NCBI RefSeq assembly: GCF_017744835.1 | Contig: NZ_JAGIAM010000001.1 | Span: forward strand, 558,001 to 622,000 | From: Sphingomonas sp. | GTDB lineage: Bacteria > Pseudomonadota > Alphaproteobacteria > Sphingomonadales > Sphingomonadaceae | Length of the DNA stretch: 64,000 bases | Direction of reading: 5' to 3' | Shown here: positions 1 through 8,914 of the stretch, in pieces | Layout of the letters: each line of letters starts with the position of its first letter | How positions within the stretch are numbered: position 1 is the stretch's first letter | Translations under genes and position numbers: made by a program | Notes under the pieces: generated by a model | Databases searched by the model: none | Told to the model about the DNA's origin: nothing | Seen by the model: the letters and a program-made list of their open reading frames with translations, nothing else

Positions 1-230
1 AAGGCCGTGGTCTCGCCCGAGACCGCGCGCAGCCCGAAGCCTGAATGCGTGTCGAACGAAGCGGTCTTGAGCCGGCCGTCGTCGAAGCCGAACGCCTCGG
101 TCTTGCGATACTGGAGATAGAGCTCGCCGTCCTCGGCGCGGCCCAGGGCTTCTGCGGTCAGCTTCGCCGCCGTCTCGGGATCGAGGCTGTCGCGGTAGAG
201 GAAACTGCGCGGATCGGTGGGAATCGTCAT
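1..230 (-). CDS. tldD: TldD metalloprotease, N-terminal part (cut by window edge)
   Basis: The reverse strand from an ATG at 230 reads into the left edge without a stop. The 76 visible residues (start MTIPTDPRSFLYRDSLD, then YLQYRKTEAFGFDDGRLKT and GFGLRAVSGETTA) match the N-terminal region of TldD, the metal-dependent protease that works with TldE/PmbA on peptides and unfolded proteins. The zinc-binding part of the family lies in the C-terminal half and is outside the window. It follows the zinc-finger gene on the same strand after 18 bases, so the two may be cotranscribed. The assignment rests on recalled family sequence. The start is the only ATG near the beginning of the conserved region. 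Confidence 0.85.
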   Translation of the reverse strand, partial: MTIPTDPRSFLYRDSLDPETAAKLTAEALGRAEDGELYLQYRKTEAFGFDDGRLKTASFDTHSGFGLRAVSGETTA

Positions 231-248
231 CCCACAGATATAGGCAGG

Positions 249-482
249 TTAGACGCTCGCGCCAGCCGGGTGATCGGGCAGCTGGCTCTGGTCGGCGCCG
301 TCCGCGGGGCCGCCGATCAGCACGAAGCGGCGGTCGCAATAGCCGCAATCGACATAGCCGTGCTCGTCGATCTGCAGGAACACGCGCGGATGGCCGAGCG
401 CGGCGGGCAGGCCGGGGCCGGTGCCGTCGCAGGACACGCGGGCGTGGGAAGTGCGGATGATCTCGGGCAGGGGCGCGGTCAT
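249..482 (-). CDS. Small zinc-finger (zf-CHCC) protein
   Basis: A 77-residue protein with a CHCC zinc-binding pattern: Cys18, His31, Cys46 and Cys49, with the segment HPRVFLQIDEHGYVDCGYC holding the last three. This is the zf-CHCC fold related to the mitochondrial complex I accessory subunit NDUFS6, common as a stand-alone protein in alphaproteobacteria. Its bacterial role is not established; an association with respiratory complex I is only inferred from the eukaryotic relative. It lies just upstream of tldD on the same strand and is divergent from the ABC transporter gene. Confidence 0.8.
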   Translation of the reverse strand: MTAPLPEIIRTSHARVSCDGTGPGLPAALGHPRVFLQIDEHGYVDCGYCDRRFVLIGGPADGADQSQLPDHPAGASV

Positions 483-546
483 GAGACGCGCCTAGCAAAG
501 CCGGAGGGGGCTCGCAATCGCGCGCGCACGGTCTTATGCGCAAAGC

Positions 547-1470
547 ATGACCCAGGCCGCTATCGCTATCCAGGACCTTTGCAAAACCTATGCGGGCGGC
601 AAGCGCGCGCTCGACGGGGTGAGCTTCGACGTGCCGCGCGGGCAGATCTTCGGGCTGCTCGGCCCCAACGGCGCGGGCAAGTCGACGCTGATCAACATCC
701 TCGCCGGGCTGGTCAACAAGACCAGCGGCACCGCGTCGATCTGGGGCTTCGACATCGACGCGCACCCGCGCAACGCCAAGGCGTCGATCGGCATCGTCAA
801 CCAGGAGATCACCTTCGATCCCTTCTTCACGCCGCGCGAGACGCTGGAGATCCAGGCCGGCCTCTACGGCGTGCGCAAGGACCGGTTCGACGCGATGGCG
901 CTGCTCCGCGCCGTGCATCTGGAGGACAAGGCGGAGGCCTATTCACGCACGCTTTCGGGCGGGATGAAGCGGCGGCTGATGGTCGCCAAGGCGATGGTCC
1001 ATTCGCCGCCGATCATCGTGCTCGACGAGCCCACCGCGGGCGTCGACGTCGAGCTTCGCCAGCAGCTCTGGGCCTATGTGAAGGAGCTCAACGCGCGCGG
1101 CGTGACCGTGGTGCTGACCACCCATTATCTCGAAGAAGCCGAGGAGCTCTGCGACCGGATCGCGATCATCAACCACGGCAAGCTGATCGCTAACAAGCCC
1201 ACGCGCGAGCTGGTCGGCATGGCGCAGGAGAAAGTGGTCGAGGTGACCGTCGACCGCGACGTGCCCGGCCTGCCGCAGAACCAGTGCTTCCAGAAGATCG
1301 AGCTGAAGGCCGATCGAACGCTGGTGATCACCTATCGCAAGGATCAGGCGAACGCCGGGGAAGTGCTCGGCGCCGTCCAGACCGCGGGTTACGGGATCGT
1401 CGACGTTTCGACGCGCGAGGCGGACCTCGAGGACGTGTTCCTCAACCTGACGCGGGCCGCGAATGGCTGA
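547..1470 (+). CDS. ABC transporter ATP-binding protein (ABC-2 type)
   Basis: A 307-residue ATPase with Walker A GPNGAGKST at about 39-47, signature LSGGM at about 136-140, Walker B IIVLDEP at about 156-162 and an H-loop (TTHYLEEAEELCDRI) near 196. The last 80 residues form the short accessory domain typical of ABC-2 type exporters (drug, polysaccharide or lipid export). No permease gene is next to it: upstream is the divergent zinc-finger gene and downstream is nadB, overlapping by 8 bases. The membrane partner must lie elsewhere or the protein has another role. The nadB overlap suggests cotranscription rather than shared function. Confidence 0.9.
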   Translation: MTQAAIAIQDLCKTYAGGKRALDGVSFDVPRGQIFGLLGPNGAGKSTLINILAGLVNKTSGTASIWGFDIDAHPRNAKASIGIVNQEITFDPFFTPRETLEIQAGLYGVRKDRFDAMALLRAVHLEDKAEAYSRTLSGGMKRRLMVAKAMVHSPPIIVLDEPTAGVDVELRQQLWAYVKELNARGVTVVLTTHYLEEAEELCDRIAIINHGKLIANKPTRELVGMAQEKVVEVTVDRDVPGLPQNQCFQKIELKADRTLVITYRKDQANAGEVLGAVQTAGYGIVDVSTREADLEDVFLNLTRAANG

Positions 1471-3049
1471 GGCGCGTACTTCCGATATTCTCGTCATCGG
1501 ATCGGGCGCGGCGGGGCTTACCGCCGCGCTCAACCTGGCCGAGCGGTTCAAGGTCACCGTGCTCGCCAAGGGCGGGCTCAACGAAGGCTCGACGGCCTGG
1601 GCGCAGGGCGGGATCGCCGCGGTGCTCGAGCCGGGCGACACGTTCGAGAGCCATGTCGAGGACACGATGATCGCGGGCGCGGGCCTCAACGACCGCGCGA
1701 CCGTCGAGATGGTGGTCGAGAACGCCCCCGCGGCGATCGACCGGCTGGCCAAGCTGGGCGTGCCGTTCAACACCGAAGGCAATGCGCTACACCTGACGCG
1801 CGAGGGCGGGCACAGCCATCGCCGCATCGTCCATGTCAACGACGCCACCGGCTGGGCGGTGCAGGAGGCGTTGCTAAAGGCCGCGCGCGCGCATCCGAAC
1901 ATCACGCTCGTGCCAGACATGGTGGTGATCGACCTCGCCACCAGCCGACACGAGATGCGCTATTCGGGGGCGGGCAATGTCTGGGGCGTCTATGCCTTCA
2001 ATCGCGCGACCAACCGCGTCGAGCTTTTCACGGCGCGCGCGACGGTGCTGGCGACGGGCGGCGCCGGGCGCACCTATCTCTTCTCGACCGCGCCGCGCGG
2101 GGCGACGGGGGACGGCATCGCCATGGCGTGGCGTGCGGGTGCGCGCATCTCCAACATGGAGTTCATGCAGTTCCACCCGACCTGCCTCTACAATCTCGAG
2201 GTCAAGAACTTCCTGATCACCGAGGCAGTGCGCGGCGAGGGCGGGCAGCTCAAGAACCCCAATACCGGCCACCGCTTCATGCCCGAGATCGATCCGCGCG
2301 CCGAACTGGCGCCGCGCGACATCGTGGCGCGTGCGATCGACGCCGAGATCAAGCGCTTCGGCCTCGACTATGTCCATCTCGACATCAGCCACATGGGCGC
2401 GGAGTTCGTGAAGCACCACTTCCCGACGATCCACGCGCGGCTGCTCGACCTCGACATCGACATGACGACCGAGCCGATCCCCGTCGTCCCGGCGCAGCAC
2501 TACACCTGCGGCGGCGTGGTGATCGATCGCGACGGGCGCACCGACCTGCCCAACCTCTATGCCGCGGGCGAAGTGAGCCAGTCGGGGCTGCACGGCGCCA
2601 ATCGCCTCGCCTCCAACTCGCTGCTCGAATGTTTCGTGTTCGGCGAGGCCGCGGCGAACCACATCACGGCGCATTGGAGCGACCTGGCGCCGCCGCCGGC
2701 GATCCGGCCCTGGGACGAAAGCCGCGTGACCGATTCCGACGAGGAAGTGGTCATCAAGCAGAACTGGACCGAGATCCGCCGCTTCATGTGGAACTATGTG
2801 GGCATCGTGCGCACCACCAAGCGGCTGGAGCGCGCCGCGCACCGCATCCGCACGCTGCGCGAGGAAGTGAACGACTATTACGGCCATTTCCGCGTGACGC
2901 CCGACCTGATCGAGCTGCGCAACCTGCTGGAAAGCGCCGACCTGATCGTCCGCTCGGCGCTCCACCGCAAGGAGAGCCGCGGGCTGCACTATACGCTCGA
3001 CTATCCCGAGACGGCGCCGCAAGCGGTGGACACGGTGCTGGTGCCGTAG
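1463..3049 (+). CDS. nadB: L-aspartate oxidase NadB
   Basis: This 528-residue flavoprotein oxidises L-aspartate to iminoaspartate, the first step of de novo NAD synthesis. The FAD-binding Rossmann motif VIGSGAAGLTAA sits at about residues 10-21. The substrate and flavin segments TAWAQGGIAA, HFPTIHARL, HYTCGGVVID and SQSGLHGANRLASNSLLE follow in the order seen in NadB and in the related succinate dehydrogenase flavoproteins. Length is normal for the family. The helical C-terminus (about 430-528) with RTTKRLERAAHRI is also typical. It overlaps the ABC ATPase by 8 bases and ends against the convergent zntB gene. No nadA or nadC is visible here. Confidence 0.95.
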   Translation: MAEARTSDILVIGSGAAGLTAALNLAERFKVTVLAKGGLNEGSTAWAQGGIAAVLEPGDTFESHVEDTMIAGAGLNDRATVEMVVENAPAAIDRLAKLGVPFNTEGNALHLTREGGHSHRRIVHVNDATGWAVQEALLKAARAHPNITLVPDMVVIDLATSRHEMRYSGAGNVWGVYAFNRATNRVELFTARATVLATGGAGRTYLFSTAPRGATGDGIAMAWRAGARISNMEFMQFHPTCLYNLEVKNFLITEAVRGEGGQLKNPNTGHRFMPEIDPRAELAPRDIVARAIDAEIKRFGLDYVHLDISHMGAEFVKHHFPTIHARLLDLDIDMTTEPIPVVPAQHYTCGGVVIDRDGRTDLPNLYAAGEVSQSGLHGANRLASNSLLECFVFGEAAANHITAHWSDLAPPPAIRPWDESRVTDSDEEVVIKQNWTEIRRFMWNYVGIVRTTKRLERAAHRIRTLREEVNDYYGHFRVTPDLIELRNLLESADLIVRSALHRKESRGLHYTLDYPETAPQAVDTVLVP

Positions 3050-3057
3050 GCCGAATC

Positions 3058-3075
3058 CCTCTCCCCTGGGAGAGG
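3058..3075. repeat. Short perfect inverted repeat between nadB and zntB
   Basis: An 8-bp perfect inverted repeat (cctctccc / gggagagg) with a 2-base loop lies between the convergent nadB and zntB genes. There is no T-tract on either side, so it is not a clear intrinsic terminator. The position between converging genes suggests a role in 3'-end formation, or a short extragenic repeat of the type common in GC-rich genomes. Confidence 0.4.
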
Positions 3076-3100
3076 CGTATCGGGCAGGCCGCCCCTGTCC

Positions 3101-4054
3101 CTACCGGTCGAACCAGTGGCGGCGCAGGAAGTAGAGGGTGATCGCCACCGACAGCACCGCGCACACGCCCACCACGCCCCAGAAGGCCCAAGGCTCGTGC
3201 GCATAGGGAATACCCGCGACGTTCATGCCGAGCAGGCCGGTGACGAAGGTGAGCGGCAGGAAGACCATCGCCACCACTGCGATGATCAGCGAGCGCTGGT
3301 CGATCTGCTCGGAGCGGAGGTCGGTGAGCGTCTCGTGCACCAGCGCCGCGCGTTCGCGGATGCTCTCCAGCTCCTCCGCCATGCGCGCGGCGCGGTCGGC
3401 CGCGGCGGTCAGGTGGAGGCGATCGTCGTCGCCGAGCCAGTCGACGGGGAGCGTCGCCAGCTTCTCGAGCGCCGAGCGCTGGGGGACGAGGAAGCGGCGA
3501 TAGCCGATCGCCTGGCTGCGCACGCGATTGACCTGGCGGCGCAGCTCGAAGGCATGCCGCGCCGCGATCCGCTCCTCGCAATCGTCGAGCGAATCGCCGA
3601 GATCGGCAACGACGGGGTCGAGCTCCTCGGTGATCTGCTGGGCGAGCGCCGAGATCAGGTCGCCCGGATCGAGGACTTGCCCCGCCTCTACTGCCTTGCG
3701 GACCGAAACGATCGCGTTCAGCGGCTTGCGCGTCACCGAGAAGACGCAGCCGGCAAACGCATAGGTGCGCACCGATGCGAGCGGATCGGACGAACTGAGC
3801 TGCTCGGACGAAAGCCCGCGCAGGTTGATCACCGCGCCGGGTCCGACAGAGTCGCAACGCGGCCGTGTCTCGGCCGCAGTCAGCGCCTCGACGATATAGG
3901 GCGAGAGCTTGGCCGCCCCGCTGAGCCATGCGGTCGCGCGCTCGTCGGTGGTGGTGAGATGGATCCAGGTGAGATCGGCCTGGTGGTCGAGCGCCGACTT
4001 GAGGGGGACCTCTTCGGCCTTTCCGCCCCGCACCAGATAGGCGAAACCGCTCAT
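3101..4054 (-). CDS. zntB: CorA/ZntB-family divalent cation transporter
   Basis: A 317-residue inner-membrane protein of the CorA metal transporter superfamily. The long soluble N-terminal and helical stalk region (about 1-255) is followed by two membrane helices; the first ends with the hallmark GMN (in VTGLLGMNVAGIP) and the second is WAFWGVVGVCAVLSVAITLYFL. The loop after GMN lacks the MPEL of CorA Mg channels, which fits the ZntB zinc branch better than CorA. The ATG at 4054 overlaps the stop of the sirohaem dehydrogenase gene (ATGA), pointing to translational coupling. The metal is inferred, not shown. Confidence 0.85.
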   Translation of the reverse strand: MSGFAYLVRGGKAEEVPLKSALDHQADLTWIHLTTTDERATAWLSGAAKLSPYIVEALTAAETRPRCDSVGPGAVINLRGLSSEQLSSSDPLASVRTYAFAGCVFSVTRKPLNAIVSVRKAVEAGQVLDPGDLISALAQQITEELDPVVADLGDSLDDCEERIAARHAFELRRQVNRVRSQAIGYRRFLVPQRSALEKLATLPVDWLGDDDRLHLTAAADRAARMAEELESIRERAALVHETLTDLRSEQIDQRSLIIAVVAMVFLPLTFVTGLLGMNVAGIPYAHEPWAFWGVVGVCAVLSVAITLYFLRRHWFDR

Positions 4055-4809
4055 TCGACCATTTCCAAATCGACGGAGAGGCCCGGACCGGGCGCGGCCG
4101 GCGGCGCCTGGCACAGGATGCGCACGGCATCGGCGCGGGCGCGTTCGAGGATCGCTATGGGCACGTCGCCACGGTGGAATATCCGCTCGGCCTGCGCAAG
4201 CGCGCGGGCCTGGCGCAGGGTGAGATCGTCGGGATCGCCCGACACGAGACGGAAGCGGACCAGCGCGGCTGCGGGTGCCTCCGGGCTTTCGAGCCAGCGC
4301 GCCACGGCGCCATCGGGATGGTCGGCGAGCGGATCGAGCGGACCGGCGAGCGCCGCGCCGATCGCCCGGCGGCGATCGGCGACGTCGGGCCAGCGCGCCC
4401 GGACCGCGGCGCGGGCGGCGTGGAGTCCCTCGGCGAGCCTGCCGAGCCCGGCAGGGAGCAGCGCCTCCAGCCGCTGGCGCAGCGCCGCCGCGAGCCCGGC
4501 CGATGCGCCCGCGGTGCCGATCGCGACGAGCACCGGGCTGCGGTCGACGATCGCCGGAAGCGTGAAGTCGCACAGGTCCGGCCGATCGACCGCATTGACC
4601 AGCACGCCGCGAGCACGCAGCCGGGCAACCGCGGGCGCGGGATCGGCGAGCGCCACCACGGCGAGCCGCGCCTCGCCTTCCTCACCGACGACCGCGGCGC
4701 CCGCGCGCTCGAGCAGGCGGCGCTTGGCCTCGGCCGCCTCGCCCTCGCCCAGCAGGATGACCGGCCGCCCTGCCAGCGTCACGAAGATCGGCAGGGCGGG
4801 CAGGCTCAC
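4051..4809 (-). CDS. Precorrin-2 dehydrogenase / sirohydrochlorin ferrochelatase-like protein
   Basis: This 252-residue protein starts MSLPALPIFVTLAGRPVILLGEGEAAEAKRR, the N-terminal Rossmann segment (GxGxxA, about 18-24) of the CysG N-terminal domain/Met8 family, which oxidises precorrin-2 and inserts iron to make sirohaem. The segment NAVDRPDLCDFTLPAIVDRSP is the conserved CysG-B core. The methyltransferase half of CysG is absent, so uroporphyrinogen methylation needs a separate gene. The GTG start at 4809 overlaps the lysA stop (GTGA) and the gene's stop overlaps the zntB ATG, so three genes are coupled. Sirohaem is the cofactor of sulfite and nitrite reductases; none is seen here. Confidence 0.8.
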   Translation of the reverse strand: MSLPALPIFVTLAGRPVILLGEGEAAEAKRRLLERAGAAVVGEEGEARLAVVALADPAPAVARLRARGVLVNAVDRPDLCDFTLPAIVDRSPVLVAIGTAGASAGLAAALRQRLEALLPAGLGRLAEGLHAARAAVRARWPDVADRRRAIGAALAGPLDPLADHPDGAVARWLESPEAPAAALVRFRLVSGDPDDLTLRQARALAQAERIFHRGDVPIAILERARADAVRILCQAPPAAPGPGLSVDLEMVE

Positions 4810-6065
4810 TTCAGCCAGTCCGGAACATGCTCCTCGGCCATGATCACTTCGGCCGGGATGCGCTGCGCCACCACGTCGAACCGATCGCCCGAGACGAGCA
4901 CTTCGGGGACGAGCGGGCGGCTGTTGTAGGTGCTCGCCATGGTCGCGCCATAGGCGCCGGCGCTGCGCAGCACGATCAGGTCGCCGCCAACGACCTGGTC
5001 GATCTCGCGGCCCTTGGCGAAGACGTCGCTGCTCTCGCACACCGGGCCGGCGACATTGGCGACGAACTTCGCGCCGCCGGGCCGCACCGCGCCGATGTCG
5101 TGATAGGCGTCGTACAGTGCGACGCGGGCAAGATCGTTCATCGCCGCATCGACGATCACCCAGGGGTTCACTGCGCCGGGCTTCACCCACAGCACCTCGG
5201 TCACCAGCACGCCGGCATTGGCGCAGATCACGCGGCCGGGCTCGAACATCAGCTCGACGTCCCAGTCCCGCGTCACGCGCGCGACCATCTCGCCGAACGC
5301 CTCGGGCGTCGGCGGCACGTCGCCGGGGCGATAGGCAACGCCCAGCCCGCCGCCCAGGTCGACATGCGTGATCGTGTGTCCGGCCGCGCGCAGCTCGGCG
5401 AGGAGCTGACCGACGCGCACGAAGGCCTTCTCCAGCGGCTCGAGCCCAAGCAGCTGGCTGCCGATATGCACCGCGACGCCGCGCATCTCGATCCCGTCGA
5501 GCTTCGCCAGCCGGTCGAAGATCTCCGGGGCCTGGTCGATCGGCAGGCCGAACTTGTTCTCGGCCTTTCCGGTCGAGATCTTCTCGTGCGTGCCGGCGTC
5601 GACGTCCGGATTGACGCGCAGCGCTGCGGGCGCGCGCTCGCCGCGTGCCGCGGCGATCTGCGCGAGGACGACGCCTTCTTCCTCGAGCTCGAGGTTGAAC
5701 TGGCCGATCCCGGCGTCGAGCGCCTGGACGAGTTCCTTGCGCGTCTTGCCGACGCCCGAGAAGACGACGTCCTTTGCGGGGATTCCCGCCGCGATCGCGC
5801 GCGAAAGCTCGCCGCCCGAGACGACGTCGGCGCCGAAGCCCTCATTGGCGAGCAGACGCAGCACCGCGAGATTGGGGTTGGCCTTGACCGCGAAGGCGAC
5901 GTGGTGCCGCCCGACCTGCTTGAGCCCGTCGCGGAAGGCGCGCGCAAAGCCGCGAAAGGCTTCGGTCGAATATACGTACACCGGGGTGCCGACTTCGGCG
6001 GCGATCCTGGCGAGCGGCACGTTCTCGGCATGCATCTCGCCGCCGATCAGGGAAAAATGGTCCAT
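4806..6065 (-). CDS. lysA: Diaminopimelate decarboxylase LysA
   Basis: A 419-residue PLP enzyme making L-lysine from meso-diaminopimelate. The PLP lysine is Lys61 in the motif AVKANPN. The phosphate-binding Gly-rich segment HVDLGGGLGVAY and the C-terminal CESSDVFAKGR, with the active-site Cys from the partner subunit of the dimer, are present. The length is normal. It follows argH and a small lipoprotein gene on the same strand, the usual argH-lipoprotein-lysA order of many proteobacteria, with 9 bases between the lipoprotein stop and the lysA ATG. It overlaps the next gene by 4 bases. Confidence 0.97.
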   Translation of the reverse strand: MDHFSLIGGEMHAENVPLARIAAEVGTPVYVYSTEAFRGFARAFRDGLKQVGRHHVAFAVKANPNLAVLRLLANEGFGADVVSGGELSRAIAAGIPAKDVVFSGVGKTRKELVQALDAGIGQFNLELEEEGVVLAQIAAARGERAPAALRVNPDVDAGTHEKISTGKAENKFGLPIDQAPEIFDRLAKLDGIEMRGVAVHIGSQLLGLEPLEKAFVRVGQLLAELRAAGHTITHVDLGGGLGVAYRPGDVPPTPEAFGEMVARVTRDWDVELMFEPGRVICANAGVLVTEVLWVKPGAVNPWVIVDAAMNDLARVALYDAYHDIGAVRPGGAKFVANVAGPVCESSDVFAKGREIDQVVGGDLIVLRSAGAYGATMASTYNSRPLVPEVLVSGDRFDVVAQRIPAEVIMAEEHVPDWLK

Positions 6066-6074
6066 GGAATTCCG

Positions 6075-6320
6075 TCAGTTGGAAGGCGGCACGTCGAACT
6101 TGTCGCTGCGGCGCTTGTCGGAGCTTTCGATGAGGTCGTCGCTGCGTGCCGGCCGCGTCTGGGGCGGGGGCGCGAGCAGGTCCTCGGGCGTGGGAGTGGC
6201 GGTGGCGCCATAGGGGGCGACCGGGAGCGAGGCGCCCTCGGCGGGTTTGAGCGGCTCGCGCGCGCCGCAACCGGCGAGCAGGAGCGCAGCAAGCGCGCCC
6301 AGGGGCAGCAATGGCTTCAT
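6075..6320 (-). CDS. Small lipoprotein between argH and lysA
   Basis: An 81-residue protein with a type II signal: [19 protein letters not shown], lipobox LLAGC with Cys18 as the lipidated residue. The rest is proline-rich and polar ([12 protein letters not shown], then a charged tail). A lipoprotein in this position is common in proteobacterial argH-lysA clusters, where it is often annotated LptM (YifL-like), a factor for LptD assembly in E. coli. The identity with LptM rests on position and the short lipoprotein shape only. The ATG at 6320 overlaps the argH stop (ATGA). Confidence 0.8.
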   Translation of the reverse strand: MKPLLPLGALAALLLAGCGAREPLKPAEGASLPVAPYGATATPTPEDLLAPPPQTRPARSDDLIESSDKRRSDKFDVPPSN

Positions 6321-7696
6321 CGCCCTTCCTCCTCGCGTTTCGACCGCGCCGCCGCGATCGCCGCACGCACCCGCGCCGGCGCGGTGCCGCCGAAGCTCAA
6401 CCGGCTGTTGACCGACGCGTCGACGCTGAGAACGCCATATACGCGATCGTCGATCCGCGCGTCGATCGCCTTCAACTGGTCGAGGCTGAGCTGGTCGAGC
6501 CGCACGCCAGCGCCTTCGGCCGCCGCGACGGCGCGGCCGGTGATGTGGTGCGCCTCGCGGAACGGCACGCCGGCCTCGCGCACCAGCCAGTCGGCGAGGT
6601 CGGTCGCGGTGGCGAAGCCGCTCTCGGCGAGCGCGCGCATGCGATCGGTGCGGAAGGTCGCGCTCTCCACCATGCCGGTCATCGCCGCGATGCACAGCTC
6701 GAGCAGGTCGTGCGCCTCGAACACCGGCGGCTTGTCGTCCTGCATGTCCTTCGAATAGGCGAGCGGCAGGCCCTTCATCGTCATCATGAGGGACACGAGC
6801 GCGCCGGTGATCCGGCCCGAATGGCCGCGGACCAGCTCGGCGGCGTCGGGGTTGCGCTTCTGCGGCATGATCGAGCTGCCGGTCGACCATTGATCGGACA
6901 GCGAGACGAAGCCGAAGGGCTGGCTCGCCCAGATCACGAATTCCTCGGCCAGCCGGCTGAGGTGCAGGCTGCACTGCGCCGCCGCCGTGAGATATTCGAG
7001 CGCGAAGTCGCGGTCCGAGACCGAATCGAGCGAGTTGCGCGTCGGCCCGTCGAAGCCGAGCGCTTGCGCCGTCGCCTCGCGGTCGAGCGGGAAGCCGGTG
7101 CCGGCGAGCGCGGCCGAGCCGAGCGGGCAGAGGTTCATCCGCTTGCGCGCATCGCGCAGCCGCGAGCGGTCGCGGTCGATCATCTCGAAATAAGCCATCA
7201 GGTGATGGCCGAGCGTCACCGGCTGCGCGCTCTGGAGATGGGTGAAGCCGGGCATCACGCTGTCGGCATGCTCCTCGGCGCGCGCGAGCAGCGCGTCCTG
7301 CAGCCCGGCCAGCGCCGCCTCGGCCTGGTCGATGGCGTCGCGCACCCAGAGGCGGAAGTCGGTTGCGACCTGGTCGTTGCGCGAGCGCGCGGTGTGGAGC
7401 CGGCCCGCGGTGGCGCCGATCTTCTCGGCGAGCCGCGCCTCGGTGAGCATGTGGATGTCCTCGAGCGCGAGATCGTCGGGCACGCCCTGCGCCTCGAAGT
7501 CCGCGGCGACCTGATCGAGCCCCTGGGTGATTCGCTCGGCATCGTCGGCCGCGACGATGCCCTGTTTGCCCAGCATCGAGACATGCGCCTTCGAACCGCG
7601 GATATCCTGCCGCCACATGCGCTTGTCGAACGGAATCGAGGCGTTAATCTCGCGCATGACAGCGGAAGGGCCTTCGGCGAAGCGCCCGCCCCACAT
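6317..7696 (-). CDS. argH: Argininosuccinate lyase ArgH
   Basis: A 459-residue enzyme of the fumarase/aspartase superfamily that splits argininosuccinate to arginine and fumarate. It begins [14 protein letters not shown], the standard family start, and carries [34 protein letters not shown] and the superfamily signature [12 protein letters not shown] with the catalytic serine. The ATG at 7696 was chosen because family homology starts exactly there; the open frame continues upstream into the divergent TlpA gene. It heads the coupled set argH - lipoprotein - lysA - sirohaem dehydrogenase - zntB. Confidence 0.97.
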   Translation of the reverse strand: MWGGRFAEGPSAVMREINASIPFDKRMWRQDIRGSKAHVSMLGKQGIVAADDAERITQGLDQVAADFEAQGVPDDLALEDIHMLTEARLAEKIGATAGRLHTARSRNDQVATDFRLWVRDAIDQAEAALAGLQDALLARAEEHADSVMPGFTHLQSAQPVTLGHHLMAYFEMIDRDRSRLRDARKRMNLCPLGSAALAGTGFPLDREATAQALGFDGPTRNSLDSVSDRDFALEYLTAAAQCSLHLSRLAEEFVIWASQPFGFVSLSDQWSTGSSIMPQKRNPDAAELVRGHSGRITGALVSLMMTMKGLPLAYSKDMQDDKPPVFEAHDLLELCIAAMTGMVESATFRTDRMRALAESGFATATDLADWLVREAGVPFREAHHITGRAVAAAEGAGVRLDQLSLDQLKAIDARIDDRVYGVLSVDASVNSRLSFGGTAPARVRAAIAAARSKREEEGR

Positions 7697-7727
7697 TTTA
7701 TTACCCTCTTGGGCATTGGAGCTCTGC

Positions 7728-8285
7728 TTGCGCTCGACGATCGTTCTTCTCCTTCTGGGCGCGGCGGTGATTGCGGGTTGCGATAGGCAATCCGCAACCG
7801 GAAGCCAAGCGAACGAAAGCGCGAATGCCGCGGCGGCCGCGGAGGCGCCTGCAGGCAAGGTCGACCGTAGCCACAAGGGCGAGGCGGCGCCCGACATCGC
7901 CTTCACCAGCCCCGACGGCAAGAAGCTGACGCTCGCCGATTTCCGCGGCAAGCCGGTGCTGCTCAACCTATGGGCGACCTGGTGCGCGCCGTGCGTCAAG
8001 GAAATGCCCACGCTCGATGCGCTGGCCCAGGCGAAAGGCGACGCGCTGCAGGTGCTCACCGTCAGCCAGGATTTCGAGGGCAAGACCAAGGTCGATCCCT
8101 ATTTCGCCAAAGCCGGCTTCAAGCGGCTCAAGCCCTATCTCGACACCGAGGCGGCGTTCAGCCTGGGGCTGGGGCTCAACCTTCCGACCACGATCCTGTT
8201 CGATGCCGAGGGCCGCGAGGTCTGGCGCGTCACGGGCGAGATGGACTGGTCGAGCACGCAAGCGGCGCAACTTCTTGATGTATGA
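7728..8285 (+). CDS. TlpA-family thioredoxin-like lipoprotein
   Basis: The best start is a TTG at 7728, 6 bases after GGAG at 7718-7721. It gives a lipoprotein signal [18 protein letters not shown] with Cys18 as lipid anchor. A low-complexity Ala-rich linker (about 19-45) leads into a TlpA/ResA thioredoxin fold with [11 protein letters not shown], redox cysteines Cys86 and Cys89, and the cis-Pro region NLPTTILFD. The protein (185 residues) should sit in the periplasm on a membrane and reduce or exchange disulfides, often in cytochrome c maturation. It is divergent from argH with only 31 bases between the starts. An upstream TTG at 7716 is a less likely alternative. Confidence 0.85.
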   Translation: MRSTIVLLLLGAAVIAGCDRQSATGSQANESANAAAAAEAPAGKVDRSHKGEAAPDIAFTSPDGKKLTLADFRGKPVLLNLWATWCAPCVKEMPTLDALAQAKGDALQVLTVSQDFEGKTKVDPYFAKAGFKRLKPYLDTEAAFSLGLGLNLPTTILFDAEGREVWRVTGEMDWSSTQAAQLLDV

Positions 8286-8407
8286 TCTTAACCTGGGATA
8301 ATCTATCGCAGGATTGGGGCGGCTCACCGAGCCCGCCGCGTGACATGGAAACCGGGGCCATGCCCGGGTGTTGATGATCAAGCAAAAGTCTGAGCGGGGT
8401 TGGTCAG

Positions 8408-8560
8408 GTGTCGAGGGATAAGCGCGATCTGCTCGCGGAAGTCGAGGAGACGCAGGAGAGGCTTCAAGCGAGCATCGAGGAGAGCAAGCGGCTGGCAGAA
8501 CAGTCGCAGCAGCTCCTCGATCGGACTCGCCAGGAGTCGCGCGGCGAACAAACGGCCTGA
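8408..8560 (+). CDS. Predicted 50-residue coiled-coil protein
   Basis: A GTG at 8408 opens a 50-codon frame whose product is almost entirely charged and helical, for example EETQERLQASIEESKRLAEQ, with heptad spacing typical of a coiled coil. There is no signal peptide or Cys. A weak G-rich stretch (agcggggt, 8393-8400) precedes the start. The function is not recognised. The frame is too short to be strongly supported by length, so the evidence is amino-acid character and position in an otherwise empty gap after the TlpA gene. Confidence 0.5.
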   Translation: MSRDKRDLLAEVEETQERLQASIEESKRLAEQSQQLLDRTRQESRGEQTA

Positions 8561-8579
8561 GCGGCCCGGCGCACGCGCA

Positions 8580-8816
8580 TCATTGGAGGTCTTCGAGCTC
8601 GCTCGGGTCGCGCGCGGCCTCGTCGACTGCATCGAGAATCTGGCAGAGCTGTTGCACCCTGGCCGAAGGCGCGCCGTCGCGCCCACCCAGGAATTCGCCG
8701 CGCGCCAGCGAGCACGCCTCGGCCAGCTCGCCCGCGGTCGCGCCCGTCGCGAGGATGTCCACCACGAAGTGATCGGGTATCTGCCCGGTGACGGCGACGA
8801 TCTCTTCCCGCGTCAT
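8580..8816 (-). CDS. Small hypothetical protein (78 residues)
   Basis: The protein starts MTREEIVAVTGQIPDHFVVDILATGAT and is acidic and probably alpha-helical, with no signal peptide. The ATG at 8816 was chosen over an upstream in-frame start because it follows a strong Shine-Dalgarno stretch (agggagagg) about 5 bases away. The N-terminal segment resembles a small helix-turn-helix-like fold by eye (EIVAVTG, DILATGATAGELAEA), but no family is recognised. It converges on the small coiled-coil gene and lies next to the tRNA-Gln gene. Confidence 0.65.
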   Translation of the reverse strand: MTREEIVAVTGQIPDHFVVDILATGATAGELAEACSLARGEFLGGRDGAPSARVQQLCQILDAVDEAARDPSELEDLQ

Positions 8817-8914
8817 TGGTCCTCTCCCTGCGAATATGCAGGCAAGTGATTCCAATTCCTTGCGGCGACGACGGTTCCCTGGAGGCCGCGCCGGGCGCGG
8901 CGGCCGGGAAGAAG

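Noticed and set aside
45..1193. 382-residue plus-strand open frame
   Set aside because: It overlaps three better genes (tldD, zinc finger, ABC ATPase) in other frames, and its product is Arg/Ala-rich without family sequence.
3116..4843. 575-residue plus-strand open frame opposite zntB and the sirohaem gene
   Set aside because: A GC-rich shadow frame; the minus strand has two recognisable families with coupled starts.
8320..8407. Possible hairpins or small RNA after the TlpA gene
   Set aside because: Imperfect stems without a T-tract or promoter; nothing specific.
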